Shown here: one piece after another, positions 25,480 through 37,970 of the stretch
How the letters are laid out: the number at the start of each line of letters is the position of its first letter
Numbering within the stretch: the first letter of the stretch is position 1
Position numbers and translations under genes: made by a program
Source: Halomonas sp. GD1P12
GTDB lineage: Bacteria > Pseudomonadota > Gammaproteobacteria > Pseudomonadales > Halomonadaceae
DNA: 64,000 nucleotides
Reading direction: 5' to 3'
NCBI RefSeq assembly: GCF_025725645.1
Contig: NZ_CP107007.1
Coordinates: 2,108,001-2,172,000 of the forward strand
Notes under the pieces: model-generated
What the model was told of the DNA's origin: nothing
What the model saw: only the letters and a program-made list of their open reading frames with translations
The model's database searches: none

Positions 25480-28400
25480 TAGGGGCCTTTTAGCGTAACG
25501 CGCGGCGAGGTCCAGGGACCCTGCACGCGAAAATGTAAAGTGGTCGCTCGGTTTAGCGTCTCGCCAAACAGCTGGTCGGCAACGAACAGCGCCGCGCCCG
25601 CCACCGGCGCGCCCACCGCGAGCGCGGCGATGGGGAGCGTCTGGCTAACGGGCAGTGTGACGCCAAGATGCTGGTCGAGTTCGCGTTGGAGCAGGTTAAC
25701 ATGTCCATTGAATCTTAACGTGGCGGCCGGCGCTTCGATTTGCAAGGGTTCGCGAAGCGTTAAACGCCCACCGGCGACCGTTGCACTGCCTTTGAGACGA
25801 TCAAAGGCCATGCCTTCGCCGGTGATGTCGGTAAAATCGAGCCGTAGACGACGCAGGAGGTTGTCGAAATTCAAGAGCCCGACGAGCTTTGCCGAGGGCG
25901 AGTTCATCGATAAAAAGCGGCCGTCACGAATATCGGTATCGAGCTCGCCGGTGGCGCGGGCCAGATCGACCTGCCAGGGCGCCCCCAACCATTCGAGCGA
26001 CGCGTTAGCGCGAGTCACGCGACTGGTCATCGGCACCGGCTGACCGAGCTCCTCGAGCGCGGTGCCAAGGTCCCCACCGCGCACGGCGATATCCGCCCGG
26101 GTCTGGTGATCCTGCCAGAAAAGCTCGCCGGTCAACGACAGTTCGCCCAGCGTAAGCCCCACCGGCGACAGCGCAAAGCGTCGCTCCCCGGTTTGCCAGT
26201 AAGCGGTGAGCGGGCCGATGCGGTGATCATGAAGGCTGACTTCGGCAAGCCTCAAGCGTCCGTTGGGCACATCACCAAGCCAGGCCGGGGCGCTGAACAC
26301 CTCGGGCGGCGAGGTCTCGACCGCCGCAAGCCAGGAGTCCGGCGCCGGAGCAGATTCACTGCCCAGCGAAAGCCCCACCAGCCGGTCGGCGTCGAGCGAG
26401 GCCACGGTAATGTCCAGAGGCCGCTCAGGCGCTGGCTGATACGCCACCCGGCCGGAGACGATATCGCCGCCAACACGGGCATTGAGCGTTTGATCAGCCA
26501 GCTGCGCCGACAGGCTGAGCGCCCCCAGGCAGCGCTGATTGACGCTCAAACACGGCGTATCGAGCATCAGACTCACCGGGGTATCGAAGCGCGGAATTTC
26601 CGGCGGCCCATCGCGTTGGCTGCCGCCCTCGGCAATCGGGGCGAGCGCACGCTGCCAGTCGAGCACGTCAAGCCGTGCAAGATTCGCCTGGAGCGCCAGC
26701 CCGCCGCCGGGAGGCACCTCGGGTAGCGTCGCGGCGCGGCCAATGGCCACCGCCCCGTCGACGGCGTCACCTAGCCGCAGCCGAGCCTCGACCACCTCGC
26801 CCAGGCGAGCATGTAGCGCGCCATTTTCGACCTCGCCTTCGATCTCGAGCGGCCAGGGCGTACCGCGGGATTTGTTGAACGGTGCGGGCAAGCGGCTTTC
26901 GACGCCCACCAGATCGCTTTGAAACCCAAGCCAGATGCTGGGCTCCAGACGAATGTGGCCGTTCCAGTCAGCCCGGCCATTCAACAGCGCATTGGTGCGC
27001 TGAGGGTCCACCCCGGCCAGGGTGAAAAGCTCGCCGGTATCGACCACGCCGGCAAGCGAAATACCGCTTTCCGGCACGTCGAAGTCGGCGCGAACGGGCC
27101 CGTCGAGCAGTCGCCCCTGGGCGTTACCCAAAAGCGCAAAGCGCTCGCCGCGCTGCTGCCAGTTCAGCTCGCCGCCGATGTCGGTAAGCGGGGCCTGCGC
27201 GAAAGCGGCGTGACTTAGCCGCGAAAGCGATGGACGCGCCGTGATGTCGAGCGCGAGCGTGTCGGGTTCGTCCAGCTCAAGGGTGAGCTGCAGGTCGCCA
27301 TCGACCTCGCCGCTGGCGCGCACATCGCTTAGAAACGACGTGTCGACCTCCGGTATGGCCTGAATGAAATCGATCATCGAGGCCGCGCTGCTGGCGAGTT
27401 CGCCGTCGACCGCCAGGCGGTCATCCTCGAGCGTCACCTCGCCATCGCGCGCCTGGACCCCCAGGCTCTGGGCGCGGTCGACGCGCGCGCTGAGCGTCTG
27501 GCCTTTAAAGCTCAGCCGACCAGCGACGTCCTCGATCATCGGCCAGCCCTCGCCGATCGGCAAGAAACCCTGCTCGATATCGAGCGCCAACGCCACGGTG
27601 GGCGGGTTGCCCGAGCGGTTTTCACCAATAGGAAGCCCTAGCCGCAGCGAGCCGCTGGGCACGACCCCGCCCACGTCGTTTGAAAGCCACTCCAGAAGGC
27701 CCTCGTCCAACACCTTCACCGGGAGCCACTGGGGCAGCGGCGTGGCGATAGCGTCGACGTTGGCAAAATCGATATTGAGGCCGAACTGGCCGCGGCCCTG
27801 GCCGTTGATCAAACCAAAGCCCCCGGTGATCTCGGCGCCGTTCCAATCGATGTCGAGCTCGCGGCCGCTGACCATGGTATTGGGCCCGTCGTAGACCCAC
27901 TCCACCATACCGCGGGCGTGGCGAAGCGTCATGGGCTCGGCGAACACGCCGGGAAAGTTGAGCTGGCTGTCACCGTCGCTTGAAAACGTTACCCGTCCGC
28001 GACGGTCCCGCGCCTGTACCCAGGCATCGAGCGGCCCGCCTCCCGGCGCCTGCTGCCAGGGCTCGACGCTTACGTCGTTGAGTGCGACGTCCACGCCCCA
28101 GTGGCCGTCACGCTGACCAAGTGCAATCCCCTTCACCTGGCCGCTGGGCGAAAGCGTTTGCAATACCCGAGTCAGCGATTCGGGCAAAAAGGCGTACTCT
28201 CGCCAGGCCGTCAGCGAAGCCAGTTCAAACGCGCTGGTGCGCAGTGCCCAGCGGCCAGGCTGGTGGGTCAAATACCAGTGGCGCGGCAGAGCCGGGCCTT
28301 CGCTGACGTTGTCCGGCTGCGCCCACTCGACGCTTTTGGCGTCGCCGCTGAGCCAGGCCTCGCCGCCGTCGCCGTCGCGCTCCCACTCGCCGCTGGCCTG

Positions 28401-29318
28401 AATATCGCGCAGAACGGCGAACTGCTCCTGCTGTCTGAGCGTCAGCTGGGGAATACCGACGCCGGCGCGCACCCGATCGAGCCGGCCGCCGAACCACTCG
28501 CCCCAAAGCCGCACCGACCCGCCGGCCTGCTCGATGTAAGGCATGTGATCGGCGCGGAACACGTCGCCGAGTGCCACCAGATGATCGAGCTGAAGCTCCA
28601 GCTGTACCGCGGCGGAGAAGTCGCTCGGCCCGCCGGGGCCCGGCTGCATTTCCGCCTGCACGATTAGCGCAGGCAAGGCGCGTTGGTCAGCGGGTGTATC
28701 TGCATCGAGAATATTGACCGTACCTTCGAAGCGGGCGAGCTCGTCGCTACCGCCGAGCAGCAAACGCGGCGCGTTCAGCGCCAGGGTCTGCTCGCGTCCG
28801 TGCAGGGTCAGCTGACTATCGCGCAGCCAAAGCCGCTGCTTGAGCACCAGCGCGGTCCAGCGGTCGATCCGGTTGAGATCCACGCTGGGCTCCTGGGCGA
28901 ACAGCAGCGGAAGCGTTGCCGGGTCGGGCCATCCCCAGGATCCATCGTCGAGCTGGTAGAGGTGAACGTCGAGTTCGCTTATCCGGGCATCGCTGAAAAT
29001 CGGCGCAAACGCCTTGAGCGAAGCCCAGGTGTCCAGGCGAAGGTAAGCACTTGGCAGCGTTAAAAGCGGCGCCTGGTCAGTGCTGGCCGTAAGCCCCTCC
29101 AAACGCAGTACCAGATCGTTTCGCTCGAGCGACAGCGACAGATGCTCGATGGAGACCGGCGCGCCGATGTGGGTCTCGAGCAGGGACTCGATCGAGGGAA
29201 TCAGGCTGTCGGCCTGGCTAAACGAAAGCCGCAGCACCAAAAGGGCCACGGCAATCAGGGCAAGGAGCGCGGCTACCAGCATCAGCAGTCCGCGTAGAAG
29301 ATAAGCCACTGGCGTCAT
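25479..29318 (-). CDS. yhdP: AsmA-like inter-membrane lipid transport protein YhdP
   Basis: A 1279-residue protein with one N-terminal membrane helix (about residues 5-27, [21 protein letters not shown]) and a very long periplasmic beta-rich body of the DUF3971/AsmA-like C type. YhdP, with TamB and YdbH, moves phospholipids to the outer membrane. The ATG at 29318 overlaps the rng stop as TAATG and directly precedes the membrane helix; the frame extends 89 codons further up into rng but that part is Arg-rich and has no homologous look. tldD follows with another TAATG overlap. Confidence 0.93.
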   Translation of the reverse strand: MTPVAYLLRGLLMLVAALLALIAVALLVLRLSFSQADSLIPSIESLLETHIGAPVSIEHLSLSLERNDLVLRLEGLTASTDQAPLLTLPSAYLRLDTWASLKAFAPIFSDARISELDVHLYQLDDGSWGWPDPATLPLLFAQEPSVDLNRIDRWTALVLKQRLWLRDSQLTLHGREQTLALNAPRLLLGGSDELARFEGTVNILDADTPADQRALPALIVQAEMQPGPGGPSDFSAAVQLELQLDHLVALGDVFRADHMPYIEQAGGSVRLWGEWFGGRLDRVRAGVGIPQLTLRQQEQFAVLRDIQASGEWERDGDGGEAWLSGDAKSVEWAQPDNVSEGPALPRHWYLTHQPGRWALRTSAFELASLTAWREYAFLPESLTRVLQTLSPSGQVKGIALGQRDGHWGVDVALNDVSVEPWQQAPGGGPLDAWVQARDRRGRVTFSSDGDSQLNFPGVFAEPMTLRHARGMVEWVYDGPNTMVSGRELDIDWNGAEITGGFGLINGQGRGQFGLNIDFANVDAIATPLPQWLPVKVLDEGLLEWLSNDVGGVVPSGSLRLGLPIGENRSGNPPTVALALDIEQGFLPIGEGWPMIEDVAGRLSFKGQTLSARVDRAQSLGVQARDGEVTLEDDRLAVDGELASSAASMIDFIQAIPEVDTSFLSDVRASGEVDGDLQLTLELDEPDTLALDITARPSLSRLSHAAFAQAPLTDIGGELNWQQRGERFALLGNAQGRLLDGPVRADFDVPESGISLAGVVDTGELFTLAGVDPQRTNALLNGRADWNGHIRLEPSIWLGFQSDLVGVESRLPAPFNKSRGTPWPLEIEGEVENGALHARLGEVVEARLRLGDAVDGAVAIGRAATLPEVPPGGGLALQANLARLDVLDWQRALAPIAEGGSQRDGPPEIPRFDTPVSLMLDTPCLSVNQRCLGALSLSAQLADQTLNARVGGDIVSGRVAYQPAPERPLDITVASLDADRLVGLSLGSESAPAPDSWLAAVETSPPEVFSAPAWLGDVPNGRLRLAEVSLHDHRIGPLTAYWQTGERRFALSPVGLTLGELSLTGELFWQDHQTRADIAVRGGDLGTALEELGQPVPMTSRVTRANASLEWLGAPWQVDLARATGELDTDIRDGRFLSMNSPSAKLVGLLNFDNLLRRLRLDFTDITGEGMAFDRLKGSATVAGGRLTLREPLQIEAPAATLRFNGHVNLLQRELDQHLGVTLPVSQTLPIAALAVGAPVAGAALFVADQLFGETLNRATTLHFRVQGPWTSPRVTLKGP

Positions 29319-30781
29319 TACATCAGCACGATATCGTACTGTTCCTGTGAGTAGTGCTGCTCGACCTGAAAGCGAATGGTCTTGTCGATGAACGCCTCCA
29401 GATCCGCGACCGCCGCGGACTCCTCGTCGAGCAGCCGGTCGACCACGGGCTGGGAGGCCAGTACTCGGTAAGTATCGGCGCTGTAGGCGCGCTCTTCGCG
29501 CAGAATCTCGCGAAAGATTTCGTAGCAGACGGTTTCCGGCGTTTTCAGGGTGCCGCGTCCGTGGCAGGTCGAACACGCCTCGCAAAGCGTTTGCTCGAGG
29601 CTTTCACGGGTGCGCTTGCGCGTCAGCTGTACCAGTCCGAGCTCGGTCACACCGGTGCACTTGGTCTTGGCGTTGTCGCGCTCCAGCGCCTTCTCCAGCA
29701 CTCTGAGCACCTGGCGCTGGTGCTCGACGTCCATCATGTCGATGAAGTCGATGATGATGATACCGCCCAGGTTTCGTAGGCGCAGCTGGCGGGCGATGGC
29801 GGTGGCCGCCTCGAGGTTGGTCTTGAAGATGGTCTCCTCGAGATTGCGGTGGCCCACGTAGCCGCCGGTGTTGACGTCGATGGTGGTCATCGCCTCGGTC
29901 GGGTCGATCACCAGATAGCCGCCGGACTTGAGCTGCACCTTGCGCGCCAGCGCCTTTTGAATTTCGTCCTCGACACTGTAGAGATCGAAGATCGGCCGCT
30001 CACCGGGATAGTACTCGATGCGATCCACCGCGTAGGGCATGAACTCCTCTGCGAACTCGACCAGCTTGACGAAGTTCTCTCTCGAGTCGATGCGCACCTT
30101 TTCGATGTCGTCACGCATCACGTCGCGCAGAATACGCATGAACAGCGGCAGGTCGTCGTAAATGACGCTCGGGGGCGTAGCGCTCACCTTGCGCTCGCTC
30201 ACCTTGCGCCAGATACGCAGCAGAAAGTACATGTCGCTTTCGAGCTCCTCGTCACCCACGCCTTCGGCAGCGGTGCGCACGATGAAGCCGCCGGTGATCT
30301 CCAGGCTTTGTGCTTCGATACTTCTGTCGAGCAGTGCCTTCAGCCTCTCGCGCTCGCCTTCGTCCTCGATGCGCTGGGAAACGCCGTGGTGGGGCGAGTC
30401 GGGCATGTAGACCAGATAGCGCGACGGAATCGACAGATGCGTGGTCAGCCGCGCACCCTTGGTGCCGATCGGGTCCTTGGTGACCTGCACCACCAGCGCC
30501 TGGCCCTCGTGCAGAAGTGCCCCGATCGGCGGGTGCGGCTCGCCGGCGCCCGCCTCGGCCATCACTTCGTGGGCGTGAATGAAGGCGGCGCGCTCGAGGC
30601 CAATATCGACAAAGGCAGCCTGCATTCCAGGCAGAACCCGCACCACCTTGCCTTTGTAGATATTGCCTACGATCCCGCGCCGGCGCGAACGCTCGATCAG
30701 CGCCTCTTGCAGCACGCCGTTTTCGACCAGCGCCACGCGGGTTTCCATGGGGGTCAGATTGATCAGGACTTCACCGCTCAT
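29318..30781 (-). CDS. rng: Ribonuclease G
   Basis: RNase G is a 5'-end-dependent endoribonuclease that matures the 5' end of 16S rRNA and cuts some mRNAs. The 487-residue protein has an S1 domain near residues 37-130 (GNIYKGKVVRVLPGMQAAFVDIG), the Mg-binding DFIDM motif in GGIIIIDFIDMMDV, and the CEACSTCHG zinc-link near residue 400. It lacks the C-terminal scaffold of RNase E. It lies between maf and yhdP as in E. coli. Confidence 0.98.
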   Translation of the reverse strand: MSGEVLINLTPMETRVALVENGVLQEALIERSRRRGIVGNIYKGKVVRVLPGMQAAFVDIGLERAAFIHAHEVMAEAGAGEPHPPIGALLHEGQALVVQVTKDPIGTKGARLTTHLSIPSRYLVYMPDSPHHGVSQRIEDEGERERLKALLDRSIEAQSLEITGGFIVRTAAEGVGDEELESDMYFLLRIWRKVSERKVSATPPSVIYDDLPLFMRILRDVMRDDIEKVRIDSRENFVKLVEFAEEFMPYAVDRIEYYPGERPIFDLYSVEDEIQKALARKVQLKSGGYLVIDPTEAMTTIDVNTGGYVGHRNLEETIFKTNLEAATAIARQLRLRNLGGIIIIDFIDMMDVEHQRQVLRVLEKALERDNAKTKCTGVTELGLVQLTRKRTRESLEQTLCEACSTCHGRGTLKTPETVCYEIFREILREERAYSADTYRVLASQPVVDRLLDEESAAVADLEAFIDKTIRFQVEQHYSQEQYDIVLM

Positions 30782-30835
30782 GCGCTCTTCCTTATGGGCT
30801 CGCTGGCCTCAAGGGGGTTCCATGTCCCAACCACT

Positions 30836-31438
30836 TTACAGGCGAGCCGACCAAACGGACACACCCTGACGCGAAAGTAACGCCGCCGTCTCGAAAAGCG
30901 GAAGTCCGACCACCGCCGAGTGGCTGCCCCGAATTTCCTCGACGAATACGGAGGCCAAGCCTTGAATCGCATAGCCCCCGGCCTTGTCCCAGGGCTCGCC
31001 GGTCTCCCAGTAGCGCGCGATTTCAGCATCACTGATCGCTCTCATGCGCACCTCGGTGGTGACCACCGTTGAGAGCGTACCCGCAGGGCCGATCACGGCG
31101 ACCCCGGTCATGACCTGATGGGTCCGGCTGGAAAGCGCGGCGAGCATCTCGCGGCCGTGAGCAGCGCTTTCAGGCTTGCCCAGCACGCGGCCATCAAGCA
31201 CCACGGCGGTATCGGAGCCAAGTACGGCTAGCCCGGTCGCACCAAAGCACGCCCGGGCCTTGGCGATGGCCAGGCGCTCGACGTAGTCGTGGGCCGACTC
31301 GTTTTCCAGGGGCGTTTCATCGATGTTGCTGGCGCGCACCTCGACCGCCACGCCAATGGAGGCCAAAAGCGCCTTGCGCCGAGGCGAGGCAGAGGCCAGA
31401 CACAGCGTCGGCGCGCGGTGGGCGCCATCAACACTCAC
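30836..31438 (-). CDS. maf: Maf-family nucleotide pyrophosphatase (YhdE-like)
   Basis: This 200-residue enzyme hydrolyses non-canonical or excess pyrimidine triphosphates (YhdE branch: dTTP/UTP). The N-terminal LASASPRRKALL (residues 14-25), the IDETP segment, LGSDTAVVLDGRVLGKP and the DKAGGYAIQG motif are intact. The start is set at GTG 31438, giving a 4-bp GTGA overlap with the mreD stop; the frame stays open far upstream through mreD, but that stretch is a shadow of mreD. It sits between mreD and rng. Confidence 0.94.
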   Translation of the reverse strand: MSVDGAHRAPTLCLASASPRRKALLASIGVAVEVRASNIDETPLENESAHDYVERLAIAKARACFGATGLAVLGSDTAVVLDGRVLGKPESAAHGREMLAALSSRTHQVMTGVAVIGPAGTLSTVVTTEVRMRAISDAEIARYWETGEPWDKAGGYAIQGLASVFVEEIRGSHSAVVGLPLFETAALLSRQGVSVWSARL

Positions 31439-31929
31439 GACGCGCCCTTGACCGCTCGGCGCTCGAGCGCCAGGAGCATGGTGGCAAGCCAGGGCCACAG
31501 CAGCCCGCTGATCAGCGCGGAGATCAAAAACGAGAGATGGATGGTGAAATTGCCGGTCAGCACCCGCAGCCACTGCTCGATGAGCTGCACGAGCCCTAGC
31601 AGCACCAGCACCAGCACCGCCTGCTGAACCAGCGAGTAGGCGCGAAAGCGCGGGTACACCAGCGCCGCCAGAAACGCGAGCGTGGTGTACACCAGCGCGT
31701 GCTGACCCAGTACGCTGCCCTCGATCAGATCCAGCATCAGCCCGATCATGAAACCGTGCAGCACCCCCACGCGGTCCGGCACGCGCATGCACCAGTAGAC
31801 CAGCATCAAACCGATCCAGTCCGGGCGAAAGGCTTGCCAACCATCGGCCAGCGGCATGACCTGCAGGCACAGCGAGAGCACCAGGCTCAGCCATACCACC
31901 ACCAGCGGAATCACCGGCGCTCTAGCCAT
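31435..31929 (-). CDS. mreD: Rod shape-determining protein MreD
   Basis: A 164-residue inner-membrane protein of the elongasome with about five hydrophobic segments. The opening IPLVVVWLSLVLSLCLQVMPL and the central DWIGLMLVYWCMRVPDRVGVLHGFMIGLMLDLIEG, then LGQHALVYTTLAFL, are typical MreD. It overlaps mreC by 8 bp and maf by 4 bp, so mreC-mreD-maf are probably translated in a coupled way. Confidence 0.95.
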   Translation of the reverse strand: MARAPVIPLVVVWLSLVLSLCLQVMPLADGWQAFRPDWIGLMLVYWCMRVPDRVGVLHGFMIGLMLDLIEGSVLGQHALVYTTLAFLAALVYPRFRAYSLVQQAVLVLVLLGLVQLIEQWLRVLTGNFTIHLSFLISALISGLLWPWLATMLLALERRAVKGAS

Positions 31930-32863
31930 TGGGGACCTCCGAAGACGCCGCCTCGTTAAGGCGCTGCGAGGCGTGGATCGCCGCCGGCGAAATCGTCATC
32001 GAAGCGTCCCACAACGGTGGTTCGTCCTCCTGTTCCAGCGGCGGCGGAAACAGCAACAAGAAGTGGCGCGAACGGGTCAGCTGCGCCGACGGTACCGCAC
32101 TCACCTGAGCAAAAGGCTGGCCCGGGTCGTGATAGACCTCGGTGACCCGCGCCACCGGGTAGCCCGGCGGAAAGCGCCCGGCAAGCCCCGAGGTGGTCAA
32201 GAGATCGCCTTCGCGGATATCGGCGGTGTCCGGCACGTGAAGGACGCTGACGCTGTCGTAGCGCCCGGTGCCCTGCACGATGAAGCGCAGCCCGTTACGA
32301 TTCACCTGCACCGGCAAGGCGTGGCTGGCATCGGCCAGCAGCAGCACCCGGCTCGAGTAGGCCGACACCGCCGTCACCTGGCCGACCAGCCCGAAGGCGT
32401 CGATCACCGGCTGGCCGACGTAGGCGCCGTTGCGGTGGCCGCGGTCGATCACCATTTGGTGGCTGAACGGGTCGTTATCGAGCGACAAAAGCTCCGCCGA
32501 CATATAGGGAATTTCGGTACGCTCGGCGGCGCTCAAAAGCTCGCGCAGCTCGGCGTTTTCGGAGGTCAGGTTGGCCAGGCGCTGGCCGCGGTGTGAAAGC
32601 GTCAGAATCTGCTCGCGCAGAAGACGGTTTTCATCCACCAATGCCTGCTGGTCGGAAAGCACGAGCGACCCCCAGTTCAGTAAGTCGCTTGGGAGGCTCA
32701 CGACCCACTGAACCGGCGCCACGACCATGGTGAGCTGAGCGCGTACGTCTTCCATGCGCGTAAAGCGCTGGTCGACAAACATCAAGGCGCTTGCCGCCAG
32801 CACGCAAAAGAAGAACCGGTAGCCCGGAATGGGGCCGTGCGAAAATAGCGGTTTAATAGGCAA
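31922..32863 (-). CDS. mreC: Rod shape-determining protein MreC
   Basis: The 313-residue bitopic protein links MreB to the cell-wall enzymes PBP2/RodA. One membrane helix (about residues 14-30), a coiled coil near 75-110 (LREQILTLSHRGQRLANLTSENAELRELL) and the two-barrel MreC domain (MVIDRGHRNGAYVGQPVIDAFGLVGQV, LTTSGLAGRFPPGYPVARV) are visible. The C-terminal tail is acidic and disordered. It follows mreB by 23 bp. Confidence 0.96.
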   Translation of the reverse strand: MPIKPLFSHGPIPGYRFFFCVLAASALMFVDQRFTRMEDVRAQLTMVVAPVQWVVSLPSDLLNWGSLVLSDQQALVDENRLLREQILTLSHRGQRLANLTSENAELRELLSAAERTEIPYMSAELLSLDNDPFSHQMVIDRGHRNGAYVGQPVIDAFGLVGQVTAVSAYSSRVLLLADASHALPVQVNRNGLRFIVQGTGRYDSVSVLHVPDTADIREGDLLTTSGLAGRFPPGYPVARVTEVYHDPGQPFAQVSAVPSAQLTRSRHFLLLFPPPLEQEDEPPLWDASMTISPAAIHASQRLNEAASSEVPNG

Positions 32864-32886
32864 CCCCTCGCAGTAAACCGCTGGAA

Positions 32887-33936
<1,050 letters not shown>

Positions 33937-34072
33937 CTAGTGCAGACCGGGAACCCTGTGCGGATGCAAACGGTATCACCGCAACCCCTTGGCAGCAAGC
34001 ACGAGTCGCTCCCCTGCCCGTTGTGTGGATTGTGTGGTACCTTTTGCGGCTATTTTAGTGACGTTCTGTCGA

Positions 34073-34102
34073 TTGACGGCGTCTTGTTGACCGTACGTAT
34101 AC
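34073..34102 (+). promoter_or_regulatory. Possible promoter of gatCAB
   Basis: TTGACG (5/6) is followed 18-19 bp later by GTATAC/TATACC, about 50 nt before gatC. A second TTGACC at 34087 has no good -10 at the right distance. Confidence 0.35.
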
Positions 34103-34150
34103 CGCCCAACGCGAAATACGTTCCATTACGTTTGTGAGGAAACCGCGATC

Positions 34151-34438
34151 ATGGCACTTGAAGAATCTCACGTGCGCCGGGCCGCGCACCTGGCGCGGCT
34201 GGCGATCAGCGACGACCAGGCCGGCCGTTTTGTGGACGATCTCAGCCGAATTCTGGACATGGTCGACCAGCTTCAGCAGGTGAATACCGACGGCGTCGCC
34301 CCGCTCGCCCATCCGCTCGACGCCACCCAACGCCTGCGCGCCGACGAAGTCACCGATTCCAATCAGCGCGACGAGTATCAGCGCTGCGCGCCAGCGGTGG
34401 AAGACGGCCTATACCTGGTGCCTCGCGTGGTGGAGTGA
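34151..34438 (+). CDS. gatC: Asp-tRNA(Asn)/Glu-tRNA(Gln) amidotransferase subunit C
   Basis: The 95-residue GatC wraps around and stabilises the GatA-GatB pair. [20 protein letters not shown], the [15 protein letters not shown] helix and [31 protein letters not shown] are the family pattern. A GAGG site precedes the ATG. It begins the gatCAB operon, divergent from mreB. Presence of GatCAB implies that the organism makes Asn-tRNA and/or Gln-tRNA by transamidation. Confidence 0.96.
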   Translation: MALEESHVRRAAHLARLAISDDQAGRFVDDLSRILDMVDQLQQVNTDGVAPLAHPLDATQRLRADEVTDSNQRDEYQRCAPAVEDGLYLVPRVVE

Positions 34439-34497
34439 GGCCACCTCCTCCCGCCCTTTCGACTTTTCATATTCGCCCCGAACGGAGCTTTTGGGTC

Positions 34498-35958
34498 ATG
34501 CATAATCAAACCGTAACCCAGCTGGCGGCCGCCTTGAAAAGCGGCGAGCTCTCGAGCCGAGAGATCACCGCCCACTATCTACAGCGGATCGAGCGGCTCG
34601 ACGACAAGCTCAACAGCTTTATCAGCGTGACCGCCGAACAGGCGCTGGATAACGCCGAAGCCGCCGACAAGGCGCGCGCCGCGGGCGACACCCACGCGCT
34701 TGCCGGTATTCCACTGGCGCTCAAGGACATATTCTGCACCAAAGGCGTTAAAACCAGCTGTGGCTCGAAAATGCTGGATAACTTCGAAGCGCCTTACGAT
34801 GCGACCGTGGTCGAAAAACTGAATGCCGCGCGCACCGTAAGCCTTGGCAAGACCAACATGGACGAGTTCGCCATGGGCTCCTCCAACGAGAACAGCCATT
34901 ATGGCCCGGTGAAAAACCCCTGGGATCTCCGGGCCGTGCCCGGCGGAAGCTCCGGCGGCAGTGCAGCGGCGGTCGCGGCGGGCCTGGTGCCAGCCGCGCT
35001 CGGCACCGACACCGGCGGCTCGATTCGCCAGCCCGCCGCGTTTTGCGGCATCACCGGCCTCAAGCCCACCTACGGGCGCGTTTCGCGCTTTGGCATGATC
35101 GCCTACGCCTCGAGCCTCGATCAGGCCGGGCCCATGGCGCGCAGCGCAGAGGATTGCGCGCATCTTCTCAACGTCATCGCCGGTCACGACGTGCGCGACT
35201 CCACCTGCGCCACCCGCGGCGTGCCGGACTACACCGAGCAGCTCGATGCGCCGCTTTCCGGGCTCAAGATCGGCCTGCCGAAAGAGTACTTCGGTGACGG
35301 CCTGAATCCGGACGTCGAGCGCGCGGTGCGCGAGGCGGTGAAGGTGTACGAGTCGCTCGGCGCGACCGTGCGCGAGGTGAGCCTGCCGCACACCCACTAC
35401 GCCATTCCCGCCTACTACGTCATCGCCCCGGCAGAAGCCTCGTCGAATCTGTCGCGCTATGACGGCGTGCGCTTTGGCCACCGCTGTGAAGATCCAAAGG
35501 ATCTGATCGACCTTTATACCCGCACCCGCCAGGAAGGGTTCGGCGAAGAGGTGAAGCGGCGCATTTTGATCGGCACGCACACGCTCTCGGAAGGCTTTTT
35601 CGACGCCTACTACATCAAGGCGCAGAAAGTCCGCCGTCTGATCCGTCAGGACTTTCTCGATGCGTTCGAGGACGTCGACGTGCTGATGGGCCCGGCCGCG
35701 CCGACCACGGCGTTTGACCTGGGCGCAAAAAAGGACCCGGTGTCGATGTATCTACAGGATATCTACACCATCGCCGTCAACCTGGCGGGCATTCCCGGCA
35801 TGAGCGTGCCGGCTGGCTTCGTCGACGGCCGCCCGGTCGGGCTTCAGATTCTTGGCACCCACTTCGCCGAGGCGCAGCTTCTGAACGTGGCCCACCAGTT
35901 CCAACAGGCCACCGATTGGCACCTTCAACGTCCCGCACTCGCCGAGGAGAACGCCTAA
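34498..35958 (+). CDS. gatA: Asp-tRNA(Asn)/Glu-tRNA(Gln) amidotransferase subunit A
   Basis: This 486-residue amidase-signature enzyme releases ammonia from glutamine for transfer to the mischarged tRNA. The Ser-cisSer-Lys triad is visible as Lys76 (LALKD), Ser151 (PGGSSGGS) and Ser175 ([10 protein letters not shown]). The ATG at 34498 (MHNQTVTQL) is chosen over an upstream in-frame ATG at 34435, whose extra residues are Pro/Arg-rich and unconserved. It ends in a TAATG overlap with gatB. Confidence 0.97.
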   Translation: MHNQTVTQLAAALKSGELSSREITAHYLQRIERLDDKLNSFISVTAEQALDNAEAADKARAAGDTHALAGIPLALKDIFCTKGVKTSCGSKMLDNFEAPYDATVVEKLNAARTVSLGKTNMDEFAMGSSNENSHYGPVKNPWDLRAVPGGSSGGSAAAVAAGLVPAALGTDTGGSIRQPAAFCGITGLKPTYGRVSRFGMIAYASSLDQAGPMARSAEDCAHLLNVIAGHDVRDSTCATRGVPDYTEQLDAPLSGLKIGLPKEYFGDGLNPDVERAVREAVKVYESLGATVREVSLPHTHYAIPAYYVIAPAEASSNLSRYDGVRFGHRCEDPKDLIDLYTRTRQEGFGEEVKRRILIGTHTLSEGFFDAYYIKAQKVRRLIRQDFLDAFEDVDVLMGPAAPTTAFDLGAKKDPVSMYLQDIYTIAVNLAGIPGMSVPAGFVDGRPVGLQILGTHFAEAQLLNVAHQFQQATDWHLQRPALAEENA

Positions 35959-37412
35959 TGCAATGGGAAACCGTCATCGGGCTGGAGGTTCACGTTCAGC
36001 TCGCTACCCGCTCCAAGATCTTCTCCGGGGCGTCGACCGCGTTCGGCAGTGAGCCCAACACCCAGGCAAGCGCGGTAGACCTGGGGCTACCCGGCAGCTT
36101 GCCCGTGCTCAACGAGCAGGCCGTGGCGATGGCCGTTCAGTTCGGCCTCGCAGTACACGCCGGCATTCCCGAAGTATCGGTGTTCGATCGCAAGAACTAC
36201 TTCTATCCGGATTTGCCCAAGGGCTATCAGACCAGCCAGATGTACCACCCCATCGTGGGCCCGGGCGAGGTCGAGATCACCCTGGATGACGAGGTGACCA
36301 AGCGCATCCGCATCCACCACGCGCATCTGGAAGAGGACGCAGGCAAGTCGCTGCACGAAGACTTCCAGGGCATGACCGGCATCGACCTGAACCGCGCCGG
36401 CACCCCGCTTCTGGAGATCGTTTCTGAGCCGGACATGCGAAGCGCGAAAGAGGCAGCGGCGTATCTCAAGGCAATCCACTCGATCGTCACGTATCTCGGC
36501 ATTTCCGACGGCAACATGGCGGAAGGCTCGATGCGCTGCGACGTCAACGTCTCCGTGCGCCCCAAAGGACAGGAAGCGTTTGGCACCCGCGCCGAGATCA
36601 AGAACGTCAACTCGTTTCGCTTCGTCGAGCGCGCCATCGCCTTCGAGGTCGAACGCCAGATCGAGCTGATCGAGGACGGCGGTAAGGTGGTCCAGGAGAC
36701 GCGCCTGTTCGACCCGGAGCGCGACGAGACGCGCAGCATGCGGACAAAAGAGGAAGCCAACGACTACCGCTACTTCCCCTGCCCGGACCTTTTGCCGGTC
36801 GTACTCGACCAGGCGTATCTAGACCATTTGAAAGGTCAGCTGCCGGAACTACCCGCCGACAAGCGCGCGCGCTTTCAAAACGAGCTGGGGCTGTCGGCGT
36901 ACGACGCCAACGTGCTCTCTGCCAGTCGCGAAATGGCGGAGTTTTTCGAGGAAGTGTACCAGGTCTGCGGTGACGCCAAGCAGGCGGCCAACTGGGTTCA
37001 GGGCGAACTCTCCGGGGCGCTCAACCGGGAAAACCTGGGCGTTGCGCAAAGCCCGGTGTCAGCGCAGCAGTTGGGTCAGCTCATCAAGCGCGTGGTCGAC
37101 GGCACGATCAATGGCAAGGCTGCCAAGGAGGTCTTCCAGGCGCTGTGGAACGGCCAGGGGCGCGACGCCGACGAGGTGATCGAGGCCAAGGGCCTGAAAC
37201 AGGTGACCGACACCGGTGCCATCGAGGCGATGATCGACGAGGTGATTGCGGAGAACCCGGCCCAGGTCGCGCAGTACCGCGACGCGGAGCCGGAAAAGCG
37301 CGGCAAGATGATCGGCTACTTCGTCGGTCAGGTGATGAAAGCCTCGCGCGGCACCGCCAACCCGCAGCAGGTCAACGGTCTCTTGAAAGAGAAGCTCGAC
37401 GCGCTGCTTTGA
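35958..37412 (+). CDS. gatB: Asp-tRNA(Asn)/Glu-tRNA(Gln) amidotransferase subunit B
   Basis: The 484-residue kinase-like subunit phosphorylates the misacylated Glu/Asp and binds the t[48 protein letters not shown] and SMRCDVNVS(VR) are GatB signatures, and the C-terminal YqeY-like tRNA-binding domain (about 335-484) ends in [24 protein letters not shown]. The start is the ATG inside the gatA TAATG junction; an upstream in-frame ATG lies inside gatA and is discounted. A terminator follows. Confidence 0.98.
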   Translation: MQWETVIGLEVHVQLATRSKIFSGASTAFGSEPNTQASAVDLGLPGSLPVLNEQAVAMAVQFGLAVHAGIPEVSVFDRKNYFYPDLPKGYQTSQMYHPIVGPGEVEITLDDEVTKRIRIHHAHLEEDAGKSLHEDFQGMTGIDLNRAGTPLLEIVSEPDMRSAKEAAAYLKAIHSIVTYLGISDGNMAEGSMRCDVNVSVRPKGQEAFGTRAEIKNVNSFRFVERAIAFEVERQIELIEDGGKVVQETRLFDPERDETRSMRTKEEANDYRYFPCPDLLPVVLDQAYLDHLKGQLPELPADKRARFQNELGLSAYDANVLSASREMAEFFEEVYQVCGDAKQAANWVQGELSGALNRENLGVAQSPVSAQQLGQLIKRVVDGTINGKAAKEVFQALWNGQGRDADEVIEAKGLKQVTDTGAIEAMIDEVIAENPAQVAQYRDAEPEKRGKMIGYFVGQVMKASRGTANPQQVNGLLKEKLDALL

Positions 37413-37440
37413 TCCCTTTTGCAGGGCAGTTGCTTAACGC

Positions 37441-37470
37441 CAAAACGGCGGCCTTCGGGCCGCCGTTTGG
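37441..37470. terminator. Bidirectional terminator between gatB and sixA
   Basis: An 11-bp stem AAACGGCGGCC/GGCCGCCGTTT with a TTCG tetraloop lies 30 bp after gatB and 20 bp after the sixA stop on the other strand. The T tract is short (three). Confidence 0.75.
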
Positions 37471-37490
37471 GTATCTGACGCTCGGCCCTG

Positions 37491-37970
37491 CTAAAGCTGA
37501 CCGGGCTCAATAAAGCGCACGAGCCGGGCCACCCCGGCCGCCCATACCGGCGCCGTGAGCTCGGCGAGGGCGCCGGTAGCAAAGGCGGGGCCACGGGTTT
37601 CGCGCCCCTCGACCAGATAGCCACACAGCGCGCCGACCAGCGGCATGTGGCTCACGAGCATGATCGTCTCGCCTTCCGGCTGCGCCAGGAGCCAATCGCT
37701 CACCGCCCGCGGCGCATCGTCCGGCGTGATGTTCGATAGCGTTTCGACCGGCACGCCGAGCGCATCGCTCACCGCGGCGGCGGTTTGCTGAGCGCGCCGA
37801 TAGGGGCTCGCGCAGAGCCTGACCGCCCCCAAATCGTCCTGAGCCGCAAGCCAGCCGGCCATGCGCGCCGCCTCGTACTCGCCCTGGGCGGTCAGCGTGC
37901 GCGCATGGTCGACCTGCCCAGGCCCTGCTTCGCCGTGGCGCATGATCAAAAGGCGAGCATCACTTGCCAT
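37491..37970 (-). CDS. sixA: Phosphohistidine phosphatase SixA
   Basis: A 159-residue histidine-phosphatase-superfamily enzyme. The catalytic RHG motif is Arg11-His12-Gly13 (LIMRHGEAG), with the second Arg in [10 protein letters not shown] and the second His in [10 protein letters not shown]. SixA dephosphorylates phosphohistidine in two-component or nitrogen-PTS proteins, which is notable given ptsN and ptsO in this window. It overlaps the end of gpsA by 11 bp, so the two are almost certainly one transcript. Confidence 0.92.
   Translation of the reverse strand: MASDARLLIMRHGEAGPGQVDHARTLTAQGEYEAARMAGWLAAQDDLGAVRLCASPYRRAQQTAAAVSDALGVPVETLSNITPDDAPRAVSDWLLAQPEGETIMLVSHMPLVGALCGYLVEGRETRGPAFATGALAELTAPVWAAGVARLVRFIEPGQL

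Noticed and set aside
29319..29585. 89-codon N-terminal extension of yhdP
   Set aside because: It overlaps the coding end of rng, is Arg-rich, and precedes the natural start at the membrane helix with a TAATG junction.
31439..31894. N-terminal extension of maf through mreD
   Set aside because: The extra 152 residues are Ala/Gly/Arg-rich shadow of mreD; the Maf domain begins right after the GTG at 31438.
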